Shown here piece by piece: positions 1 to 12,600 of a stretch of DNA of 64,000 nt. The stretch spans positions 24,493,985 through 24,557,984 of the forward strand of contig CAIIXF020000004.1 of assembly GCA_903813345.2 (NCBI GenBank), read 5' to 3'. The notes below the pieces were generated by a model, which saw only the letters and a list, made by a program, of their open reading frames with translations, searched no databases and was not told the DNA's origin. How positions within the stretch are numbered: position 1 is the first letter of the stretch; each line of letters starts with the position of its first letter. The position numbers and the translations under genes were made by a program. Source of the DNA: Owenia fusiformis (Eukaryota > Annelida > Polychaeta > Sabellida > Oweniidae).

Positions 1-323
1 TGAATCAACTGTCTGATTTTCAGGCATTTCTGTACTTTATCTCACTATTATTTCACTCCTATCCTCTCTACTGTATAAGTGGTTTTTAAAGCAAGTGCTT
101 AATTTGCCTAATGGTCAAATTTGATCTTTTTCTAACTTTAATTTTCCTGATGACAAGAAACTTCCCATTGGGTAACATTATGAAGATGATATTTCCACCA
201 TTTAATTTTCCAAACCTGGCAAAAATTAGGCAATAAGCAAATTAAATGATAAGGCAAAATTACCACTTGGCACTATAATACAGTATCTTGCATCTAATAA
301 AACATGGCTATCTATATTTCTAG
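1..323. other. Intron or upstream sequence
   Basis: No coding signal was seen. The first 45 bases weakly resemble the dispersed repeat family A found elsewhere in the window in reverse orientation. A pyrimidine-rich stretch ending TTTCTAG at 323 is a plausible splice acceptor for the first visible myosin exon. Confidence 0.4.
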
Positions 324-600
324 TCGTCCTCGACATGATTCTCTCTCCAAAAAGGATGAATTATACGAGGGGAAACTACGTCTTGAGGAAGCTGACACCG
401 AAGATGAAAATGTGGAAGAAGAAGATATTTACTCAATGTTGTCATTGGCGCTCAGTGGAAAAGCTATTGTAGATCCATCTAGTGATGATAAAGCTTTGCC
501 TGAGTCAAGTCCCACTGATGATCTTGCATCACTTAGTCACATGACTGAAAATCTGCTACTGACTGAGCTGCATCAACGCTACTCACAATCCAGAATATAT
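324..600 (+). CDS. Myosin visible exon 1: pre-motor region and start of motor
   Basis: The encoded stretch is acidic ([14 protein letters not shown]) and leads into [14 protein letters not shown], the usual start of a myosin motor core just before the [15 protein letters not shown] segment. The 5' edge rests on an acceptor-like TTTCTAG at 319-323 and is uncertain; an ATG at 304 in the same frame is the alternative if this is a first exon. The 3' edge is a consensus GTAAGT donor at 601, phase 0, which continues exactly into exon 2. The donor region is tandemly repeated downstream. Confidence 0.75.
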
Positions 601-3600
601 GTAAGTTTATATGTTACCTTTGCCAAACATATGGTGGCAGCGTTATTCACAATCCAGAATATATGTAAGTTTATATGTTACCACTGCCAAAGATATGGTG
701 GCAGCGTTATTCACAATCCAGAATATATGTAAGTTTATATGTTACCACTGCCAAAGATATGGTGGCAGCGTTATTCACAATCCAGAATATATGTAAGTTT
801 ATATGTTACCACTGCCAAAGATATGGTGGCAGCGTTATTCACAATCCAGAATATATGTAAGTTTATATGTTACCTTTGCCAAAGATATGGTGGCAGCGTT
901 ATTCACAATCCAGAATATATGTAAGTTTATATGTTACCTTTGCCAAAGATATGGTGGCAGCGTTATTCACAATCCAGAATATATGTAAGTTTATATGTTA
1001 CCTTTGCCAAAGATATGGTGGCAGCGTTATTCACAATCCAAAATATATGTAAGTTTATATCACTGCCAAAGATATGGTGGCATAATGTTACAGCCACCAT
1101 TTTTGTGATCAACAGTCTGCGCTAGTTATGTCTTTTTGTGTTGATCAAACAAATTATATTTTCTTTTTATTTCCAGACCTATGTAGGAGACATCCTAATT
1201 GCAGTGAATCCTTTTACAATGCTATCAATCTATGGAAAGGAGGTAAGGATTTAACCTACAAAATACTCAAGCTATAGATGCCATTAAATTGCCGGGCATT
1301 ATAATTGCCGAAAGGCTCTAGAAAGCTTTTGCCGAATTTTAATTTGCCTACCTTTGACCCCTTATGTTAAATTGAATTGTTAAGCTGGGGCTATAACAAA
1401 AACTTCACCAGCTAATTTTTTTACTAGCTCTGTAAACATTATATAGAGATTTCATGCATTTTAGTCTTACTGCAATACAGTTAGTTTTGTCCTTACCAAT
1501 ATTTTCATTTTGAAAATCACACGAATAGCCACTCAGGAGAAAAAAGAAAAAAGCAATCATCAGGATTATCAGATTCATAGTATTAGTTTAATTCCTTTCT
1601 TTCCCAGGTGTCTGAAAAATACAAAAATAACCCTGAACAATCCAAAGTTCCTCACATATACGCCATTGCTCAAAACATCTACACGTCATTTTTACGAGAG
1701 CAACATTCACAGTGTTGTATTATCTCTGGGGAGTCGGGATCCGGGAAAACGGAGACGAGTAAATACCTAATACAGCATTTGTTGGCAACGACACAGAGTG
1801 AAGAAAACCAATTGAATGTCAAGTTACAACAGGTGAGTCTTCGGGTGATCATTATTTAAAATGCAAAATAGAGTGGAAAATAGTGATGTTATCAAGGAGC
1901 ATGTAAATAGGCATGAAAGTAATACACTAAATTGTATAGAGATGCAAGAAAATCAGACAGTTCATTCAAATTTTAAAGAAAAAATTGTCATTTCAGGAAG
2001 GCAAGAAATTTTGATGAAAAAAGGAATTTGGGAAAAATATAATCTCAATAAAGCTGTCACATGTAATATTTAATACATACTTTAAACACCATATAACAAT
2101 TAGGCTGCATTAATTCTAATACACCCCCCCCCCCCTTCCCCACTTCACAAACATCAGGAAACAGGAAGGAAGAAATCTTGAGAAAAATCATAATAACATG
2201 CTTTTTCTGTTATGCTAGGTGAATCCACTACTTGAGGCATTTGGAAATGCTCAGACTGTCATGAATGAGAACTCAAGTAGATTTGGCAAATACATTGAGC
2301 TGATGTTCAGTCCTGATGGCTTCGTACAGGGAGGTAGGGATGGAATATACCAATTAAAAGAATAAATATTTTTAACTTAGGATAAGTGAATTGAAATGAA
2401 TTTCTTCCAGTTTCATTTTTGTATTTTCCATTTCAAATGATACAGAAATAAAGCAGTCTTAAACATGTTCCTAATGTTAGTTTGTATATTACTTAAGGGT
2501 GCAAAATCTTGCATATTTCAGGCAAAATCCATGAATATTTACTTGAGAAATCCAGGGTAGCCAATCATAGTGAGGGGGAGAGGAACTTCCATATCTTTTA
2601 CCTCATGTTCGCTGGTCTCTCCCCAGATGAATACCAAAAATATGGACTTCTGTCTTCAGACAAACACAGGTGAGAATTTCTCTATTTGGGTCATGTTTTG
2701 AAATGCAAAATAGAGTGGAAAGGACTGGAATTATCAAGGAATATAATAGATTGGGCTGTAGTCAAAACTCTAAATTGTATAGAAATGCAAGAAAATCAGA
2801 CACTTCATTCAAATTTTAGAGAGAATGAGTGGAATTAGCAAGGAATAAACTAAACAAGCTTGTAGTCAACACTCTAAATTGTATAGAAATGCAAGAAAAT
2901 AAGACGGTTCATTCAAAGTTTGAAAAGAAAAATAGGAGAATACCCGAGAAATTGTTTGGGAAAGGATAGGCAGAAGATGTGTAGATTTCAAAGTCATGGA
3001 AGTTACATAGATGAACAAATATCCCATGCGTCACACCTCAAATGTACCTTTTTAATATGTGTAAAATTGTTATATAATTATAATGCTTGTATGTACTTGG
3101 GTCAGTCAAAAAGTTCTGTTTATTTATCTCTAACTTTGTCATTTTGAGGAATTATTTCTTGATATTTGGTACATCTATAGAACATATACATTTGTGCAAC
3201 TATTGGCTAAATATTGTATCCTGCAAATTATGTTGTCATTTTACAGATATGTCAATCAAGAGAAAGATCTCAAGTCTATGATGACAGAGGACAATCGACA
3301 GAGATTTCTAGTCATACAAGAATGCCTTAAGTTCCTGGGCTTCAGTAATAATGTAAGACAAAGGTTTCTAGTCATACCAAATGAATGTTTTAGTCATACA
3401 AGAATGCCTTAAGTTCCTGGGCTTCAGTAATAATGTAAGACAAAGGATTTTAGTCATACCAAATGAATGTTTCTAGTCATACAAGAATGCCTTAAGTTCC
3501 TGGGCTTCAGTAATAATGTAAGACAAAGGATTTTAGTCATACCAAATGAATGTTTCTAGTCATACAAGAATGCCTTAAGTTCCTGGGCTTCAGTAATAAT

Positions 3601-6600
3601 GTAAGACAAAGGTTTTTAGTCATACCAAATGAATGTTTCTAGTCATACAAGAATGCCTTAAGTTCCTGGGCTTCAGTAATAATGTAAGACAAAGGTTTCT
3701 AGTCATACCAAATGAATGTTTTAGTCATACAAGAATGCCTTAAGTTCCTGGGCTTCAGTAATAATGTAAGACAAAGGATTTTAGTCATACCAAATGAATG
3801 TTTCTAATACAAGAATGCCTTAAGTTCCTGGGCTTCAGTAATAATGTAAGACAAAGGTTTTTAGTCATACCAAATGAATGTTCCTTGTCATACAAGGATA
3901 GCTCAAGATTTAATAACAACATAAAATAGAAATATTTCAAGTAAAAGTCATTTCAGAACCAGAAAACGTTTGTACCTGGCCCTGCGGGTTGTATTCGACA
4001 ATACTACCCCTGCTCTTCAATCTATATTTCTTAATTACATTGCAGGATTTGGACAATCTATTCCTGCTTCTCTCTGCTGTACTCAATCTTGGAGATATTC
4101 ACTCCTGAATTGATAGTAACATTCATTGCATTGCAGGATTTGGACAATCTATTCCTGCTTCTCTCTGCTGTGCTCAATCTTGGAGATATTCACTCCTGAA
4201 TTGATAGTAACATTCATTGCATTGCAGGATTTGGACAATCTATTCCTGCTTCTCTCTGCTGTGCTCAATCTTGGAGATATTCACTCCTGAATTGATAGTA
4301 ACATTCATTGCATTGCAGGATTTGGACAATTTGTTCCTGCTTCTCTCTGCTGTGCTCAATCTTGGAGATATTCACTCCTGAATTGATAGTAACATTCATT
4401 GCATTGCAGGATTTGGACAATCTATTCCTGCTTCTCTCTGCTGTGCTCAATCTTGGAGATATTCACTCCTGAATTGATAGTAACATTCATTGCATTGCAG
4501 GATTTGGACAATCTATTCCTGCTTCTCTCTGCTGTGCTCAATCTTGGAGATATTCACTCCTGAATTGATAGTAACATTCATTGCATTGCAGGATTTGGAC
4601 AATTTGTTCCTGCTTCTCTCTGCTGTGCTCAATCTTGGAGATATTCACTCCTGAATTGATAGTAACATTCATTGCATTGCAGGATTTGGACAATCTATTC
4701 CTGCTTCTCTCTGCTGTGCTCAATCTTGGAGATATTCACTCCTGAATTGATAGTAACATTCATTGCATTGCAGGATTTGGACAATCTATTCCTGCTTCTC
4801 TCTGCTGTGCTCAATCTTGGAGATATTCACTCCTGAATTGATAGTAACATTCATTGCATTGCAGGATTTGGACAATTTGTTCCTGCTTCTCTCTGCTGTG
4901 CTCAATCTTGGAGATATTCACTCCTGAATTGATAGTAACATTCATTGCATTGCAGGATTTGGACAATCTATTCCTGCTTCTCTCTGCTGTGCTCAATCTT
5001 GGAGATATTCACTCCTGAATTGATAGTAACATTCATTGCATTGCAGGATTTGGACAATTTGTTCCTGCTTCTCTCTGCTGTACTCAATCTTGGAGATATT
5101 CACTTTGTCTCAGGAGGCAGGAATGACTCAGCACAAATCTCAAATATGGACCTAGTAAGAAAAGGTATGTCAAGTGCTCTACTATACCCCAAAAAATTGG
5201 ATTGTCAGTACTCGGTAGAGTGTTTGAGGTCTCACAATTTTGCAAGATATGGTCGTATTGTTGAAAATCAGTTGTTTTAAAAGACTTTAGACTTTAGGTG
5301 GCAGAAATAATTGATTTATCACTCTGGTTTAATCAATAAGGTAATGGTTTAGGCAGGGGTGTTAAACACTGCTCGTTTTACAATATATCATAGTTTAGGA
5401 TAGTGGGGATGTTTTCCCCTTTGGCATTTGTACTTACATAATGATTATTATGTCAGCACCACCTTCGCCACGAGTGGTGACGTATTGTTATAGTCTCCAA
5501 CTTTTTTGGTGGATGGTGTTCGGCATTTGCCGGTCAGCATTCGGCATCTGGCATCTGTAATAAATGGCAGGTAGTGACATTTTGCATGTTAATGGCTTGT
5601 TTGACTCTGCTTTTGTGTTTAGTTGCTTCCATGCTGCAAGTGCAAGTTGGAGAGTTAGCTGGGGCTCTTGTGTCAGAGGTGACAATAACACGGGGTGAAC
5701 AAATCAAGAAAGAGAGAAACGTGACGCAAGCTAGAGACTGCTGCGACGCCCTGGCTAAATCCTTATATGGTAAACACAGCACACATGGATTTCATAATCT
5801 AACATGTTTGATTTGGGTCATTTCCTGAAAATATAGTTCATAATCTAATCATATCATATCTCATAGAAAAATATATATGATAAGGATTTCTGATTTCTGA
5901 ATTTCAATGGTCCAACAATAACGCAAAGGATTGTCATCAATCAAATTGTACAAAACTCATTATACATAGTTTTTATAAACAGATACTTAGAATAGCATAA
6001 TAATTCTACTATTTTTGAATAATCTACATGTACAAATAAATTGAAAATTTGCAGGTCGTCTGTTCAGTTGGATTGTAAATGGCATTAACCAGATGATTCA
6101 ACCATATGATGGTTGTGGTCCTGGCCTGGAGGTTGGCATTTTGGACATCTTTGGCTTTGAGGACTTCACCACCAACAGTTTTGAACAAGTGAGACAAAAA
6201 CTTATTTCCCATTTTCTTTTATTTCAAAATATGCCTTTTTGAAGCATTTTACTCTCTGAAATTTGAATGAACTGTTTTATTTTCTGGAGTTTCCTTAAAC
6301 TTTGATGTCAATGGCATCACAAACTTTTAATAACATTTCTTTTGTTATGCATTTCCAGACTTTTCTTGCAAAACATTGAATTAACTAGTTCATTTTACAA
6401 TTTTGAGTGTTGACTACATGCCTGTTTATTTGATCCCTTACTGTTATTTCAATGACCACATCTTTAAGCTTGAGGCCCAGGACTACACAGATGAGGGCAT
6501 TCCTTGCTAATTCCACCATTTCCTCTGTAAAATTTGAATGAAGTGTCTGATTTTCTTGCATTTCTATACAATTTAGATTGTTGACTATACGCCTGTGTAA

Positions 6601-9600
6601 TTCACCCCTTACTAATGTCATTGTTTTCCACTCCATTTTTCATTTCAAAACATGACCATATTTTCAGTTATGCATCAACCTTTGCCAATGAGCAGTTGCA
6701 GTGTTATTTCAATGACCACATCTTTAAGCTTGAGGCTCAGGACAACACAGATGAGAGCATTCCTTGCTAATTCCACCATTTTCTCTGTAAAATCTGAATG
6801 AAGTGTCTGATTTCTTTGCATTTCTATACAATTTAGAGTGTTAACTACACCCCTGTATAATTCATTCCCTACTAATATCACTATTTTCCACTTCATTTTG
6901 CATCTAAAAACATGAATATATTTTCAGTTATGCATCAACCTTTGCCAATGAGCAGTTGCAGTGTTATTTCAATGACCACATCTTTAAGCTTGAGGCTCAG
7001 GACAACACAGATGAGGGCATTCCTTGCTAATTCCACCATTTCCTCTGTAAAATTTGAATGAAGTGTCTGATTTTCTTGCATTTCTATACAATTTAGATTG
7101 TTGACTATACGCCTGTGTAATTCACCCCTTACTAATGTCATTGTTTTCCACTCCATTTTTCATTTCAAAACATGACCATATTTTCAGTTATGCATCAATC
7201 TTGCCAATGAGCAGTTGCAGTGTTATTTCAATGATCAGCTCTTCAAGCTAGAGGCCCCGGATTACACAGAAGAGGGCATTCCTTGCTAATTCCGCCATTT
7301 CCTCTGTAAAATTTGAATGAAGTGTTTGATTTTCTTGCATTTCTATACAATTTAGAGTGTTGACTATACGCCTGTATAATTCACCCCTTACTAATATCAT
7401 TGTTTTCCACAACATTTGGCATTTCAAAACATGACCATATTTTCAGTTATGCATCAATCTTGCCAATGAGCAGTTGCAGTGTTATTTCAATGACCACATC
7501 TTTAAGCTTGAGGCCCAGGACTACACAGATGAGGGCATCCCAAGCTGTGACATCACATATACAAACAATCAGCCAGTTGTAGATCTTTTTCTACAGGTAG
7601 GTACACTTGCCCAGGGTGGCAAAAATCTTATCAGTTAACAAGTATAGCGGGGCCACTTTAAACTGAACATCTAAAAATGTTGATTTTCTCAATTTGCGAG
7701 TAGGGCAAAAACACAAAAGAAAAACTTGATTTGAGATAAAAAAAAAGTCTAGTTTAAATGAACTTTTCTTCATTTTTGACCCAACTATACAATTTATACT
7801 TTTTATCAGGTTTATATTGTAACTGCACGTCTGTTGATTTAACTCATTTGTTGCTTATTTTTCTTTTAACCACCATGACATATGCAGAAACACACTGGCA
7901 TCTTCTCACTAATGGATGAAGAAAGTCGTTTCCCCAAGGCAACTGACAAGTCCTTAGCAACCAAACTACATAAAGGACCAGGTACATTCTACTGAAGCAC
8001 TGTGGAGCATGTTAATTTTGCTGATTGATAAATGCACTATCATTCAACATATTGTGAAAGAATTACAACTGACTTGATAATCATTGATTATGATCAGAAA
8101 TAGTGAATGCAACATAAATGTTGTTATATGTAATCTATGTTATTAACTGATTTAGAATTAATACATGGATTTTTCAGTTATTCATATCCCTTTAGATATT
8201 GCTTCAGGTCTCAAATACAATCTTGCTATGAAGATATGTATGTCAATGTTGTCTAGTTGTGGATGAATTATTGAATCTCTGTAAACATGAAATTGATTCA
8301 ATTATTTATGAATTATACAATAAACTTCTACACTGCCTTACTTAAAACAAACTGTTTCTTTATTCAGGGGAGGCTGCACCAAGCATCTACATCACCCCTA
8401 AAGATCAGGGGCTGACATTTACTATCTGCCACTATGCGGGTAAAATCAAATACAACGTAAAAGGGATACTGGATAAGAACAGAGATACACTGCCAATGGC
8501 TATTATGTTCACTATGAAAAGTGAGTGTATCTTTTTGATTTATTCTCTTGCCAATGGAAGAGGAGGAGAAACCCCAGGGTTCAAAGATGACATACGCTTA
8601 TAATGTAAATCTGTATTGAGATGACATCGTCGCTGATTGGTTTAGCGAGTCGATCGTTGATTGGTTTAAAACTAGGTCAGAATATGAAAGTCGCAATTTT
8701 GTTAACAAATATACGTACTTCCGGGAAAGGAGGTGCGCGAAGGAGGAAATCGTATGTCATCAATTGAATCATGGGGTTTCCCTCCTCTTTGCCAATGGTA
8801 TAGAGGGTTTGTGTGTACCTCTCCTAGTTTATGCTGTGGAGGGGGGGGGGCACAATGCCATTTAACACCTTGTATATACAATGCAATGTAATATATTTTA
8901 ACATTAGGATAGGTGTAATAAACAATGTAATAAGTAGTTCATTGATCAAAAAGACCTGAATAACCTAATAAAAACACATTCATGATTTTGGTTCACTCAG
9001 TGTTCAAAAGAATGTATTTGTGAAATTTTTCCATGTTGCCCTCATAATTCGTCCTCATTATTTGGATAAATCTGAGCAAAAGTAAATTGATTGATAAAAT
9101 TTTTCCCTAGAATGTACCTTTTCATCTTTTAAGTTACAAATTATGATAAAAGATTACAGTAGTTAATAGTTATTTATTTTTACGAGCTATCACGTGTTTT
9201 CCACAAGTATCTGATGAATTATTTATTTGACCTGCATTTTCAGCCAGTAACAGTCTTTTGATTAAGGAGTTATTCCAGTCCAAAGTAAAGAGAACGGGTT
9301 CTCTTGCCCCCAGTACAAGGCAACAGCGCTCACGCAAAGCACCAGAACCAAAGTCAGCATTTGACTTTTTCAGACGCAAGAGAAACTCACAGAATGAAAG
9401 CAAGGTTTGTGATAATTGATGATTTAACTGCATGGTTTTGAAAGAATAAGTCTTGCTCAAAGACTGTATCCACCCCCCCCCCCCGTCACCTTTACTCTCT
9501 TTACCTGGCAATATACAGAGAGAAGGATAAAGGGGGGGGGGGTACAGGGTCTTTTAAGCAAGACTCATGAAAGAATATTTTTTGACCATGTTTTGCTCGA

Positions 9601-12600
9601 ACTCCCTACTATCCATATAACAAATGTATATTTGAAAATTTTGAAAAAATTCATAGAATGGAAGAAATCGTAGTGTAGTGTAGTGTATTGTAGTGTAGTT
9701 TATACAACAAAATTCAAAAAGGTATCAAAATACTCTTTATCACAATTATGTACTTTAATTTTCAGGTGAAGAGAAGTCGCAGAGAGAGACCAGTGATAGG
9801 TACAGAAAGAAAGGGCCCTGCTACCATAGCATATCATTTCAAGGTAGGTCAGAGAGAGGGAGAGAGAGACACCAGAGGCTACTGAATATCTTTGTCTATT
9901 ATCTATTATTGTAATGCTAAGTAAAATTTCGTACAAATTCAATACTGAAACATGTGTGAAACGTGTGTATTTCATCAAGAAATGAACAAGTATCTGATTC
10001 ATGAAATTTTTATTGTATTAACCATTTCCCTTTTAATAATACTTTGCGTTGAACAAGAGGGAGAGAAACCCCAGGGTTCAAAGATGACATACGCTAATAA
10101 TGTAAATAATGAGATGACATCGTTGCTGATTGGTTTAGCAAGTCAATCGTTGATTGGTTTAAAACTAGGTCAATTTGAAAACTTTGAAATCCAAGATGGA
10201 GGGAAGTATAAATATACGTACTTCTGGGAAAGGAGGTGCGCGAAGGAGGAAATCATATGTCATCAATTGAATCATGGGGTTTTCCCTCCTCTTCGATGAA
10301 CATGATGCTTACACGCCAAACAGACTCTACAATTTTAGATTGTACCAAATGATATGAATCATGAAATTCACCATTTTTCAGAACTCCTTAGCAGAGCTAA
10401 TGAGCAAGATGAACCGAAGTGTCCCTCACTTTGTGCGCTGTATTAAGCCAAACATGGCCAAAGTGGCTGGCAAGTATGACCCGGAGTATGTACTACGACA
10501 ACTCCGTTATACTGGAATACTCGAGACTGTGCGTATCAGGAGGGAAGGTTTCTCTATGAGACTGCCATTTGCTGAGTTCCTTACCAGGTGAGAATACATG
10601 TATATGAGTGTTGAATTAAGGCGGGCACCAAAAGTGTTGAGTTAAGGCGGGTCTAGAGAAATCATTTTTCTGTTGCCACCACAAGAAGTGACATATTGGT
10701 ATAGTCGCCAACTTTTTTGTGGATGGTGTTTAGTGTTTTTGTTTGGTGTTCAGCAGTTGGAGTTCATTGGTCCTTGTCTGTAACAAATGGCAGGTGGTGA
10801 CATTTTGCATTTTAATGCCTTGTTTTTCCTGTGTTCAGAAGATGGTTCATTCTCAGAGACTCATAGTAGATAAATATATTTATTTATATCTATGTCATCT
10901 TCCAGGTACAATGTTATTGCCGTATGCGCCTTACCCATGACGAGTGAAGCGTCAGATCTACAGCAATAGACCCAAGCTTTGCAATATTGTGACATAGAGA
11001 AATACAAGGTTTAGTTTTATTTTGCAGGTACAATGTTATTGCCGTATGCGCCTTACCCATGACGAGTGAAGCGTCAGATCTGCAACAATGCACCCAAGCT
11101 TTGCAGTATTGTGACATAGAGAAATACAAGGTTTAGTTTTATTTTGCAGGTACAATGTTATTGCCGTATGCGCCTTACCCATGACGAGTGAAGCGTCAGA
11201 TCTACAGCAATAGACCCAAGCTTTGCAATATTGTGACATAGAGAAATACAAGGTTTAGTTTTATTTTGCAGGTACAATGTTATTGCCGTATGCGCCTTAC
11301 CCATGACGAGTGAAGCGTCAGATCTGCAACAATGCACCCAAGCTTTGCAGTATTGTGACATAGAGAAATACAAGGTTTAGTTTTATTTTGCAGGTACAAT
11401 GTTATTGCCGTATGCGCCTTACCCATGACGAGTGAAGCGTCAGATCTACAACAATGCACCCAAGCTTTGCAATATTGTGATATAGAGAAATACAAGGTTT
11501 AGTTTTATTTTGCAGGTACAATGTTATTGCCGTATGCGCCTTACCCATGATGAGTGAAGCGTCAGATCTGCAACAATGTATCCAAGCTTTGCAATATTGT
11601 GACATAGAGAAATACAAGGTTTAGTTTTATTTTGCAGGTACAATGTTATTGCCGTATGCGCCTTACCCATGACGAGTGAAGCGTCAGATCTGCAACAATG
11701 TATCCAAGCTTTGCAATATTGTGACATAGAGAAATACAAGGTTTAGTTTTATTTTGCAGGTACAATGTTATTGCCGTATGCGCCTTACCCATGACGAGTG
11801 AAGCGTCAGATCTGCAACAATGCACCCAAGCTTTGCAGTATTGTGACATAGAGAAATACAAGGTTTAGTTTTATTTTGCAGGTACAATGTTATTGCCGTA
11901 TGCCCCTTACCCATGACGAGTGAAGCGTCAGATCTGCAACAATGCACCCAAGCTTTGCAGTATTGTGATATTGAGAAATACAAGGTTTAGTTTTATTTTG
12001 CAGGTATAATGTTATTGCCGTATGCGCCTTACCCATGATGAGTGAAGCGTCAGATCTGCAACAATGCACCCAAGCTTTGCAATATTGTGACATTGAGAGA
12101 TACAAGGTTTAGTTTTATTTTGCAGGTACAATGTTATTGCCGTATGCGCCTTACCCATGAAGAGTGAAGCGTCAGATCTACAACAATGCACCCAAGCTTT
12201 GCAGTATTGTGACATTGAGAGATACAAGGTTTAGTTTTATTTTGCAGGTACAATGTTATTGCCGTATGCGCCTTACCCATGAAGAGTGAAGCGTCAGATC
12301 TACAACAATGCACCCAAGCTTTGCAGTATTGTGACATTGAGAGATACAAGGTTTAGTTTTATTTTGCAGGTACAATGTTATTGCCGTATGCGCCTTACCC
12401 ATGAAGAGTGAAGCGTCAGATCTACAACAATGCACCCAAGCTTTGCAGTATTGTGACATTGAGAGATACAAGGTTTAGTTTTATTTTGCAGGTACAATGT
12501 TATTGCCGTATGCGCCTTACCCATGAAGAGTGAAGCGTCAGATCTACAACAATGCACCCAAGCTTTGCAGTATTGTGACATTGAGAGATACAAGGTTTAG

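Noticed and set aside
611-1125. Ladder of 61-codon open frames on the + strand
   Set aside because: They follow from the 64-base period crossing a donor site; none has independent start or splice support.
4265-4996. Identical 61-codon open frames on the - strand
   Set aside because: Antisense shadows of the 91-base acceptor array, recurring every 273 bases.
9952-10299. 115-codon open frame on the + strand
   Set aside because: Lies mostly inside the MITE at 10055 and has no homologous domain.
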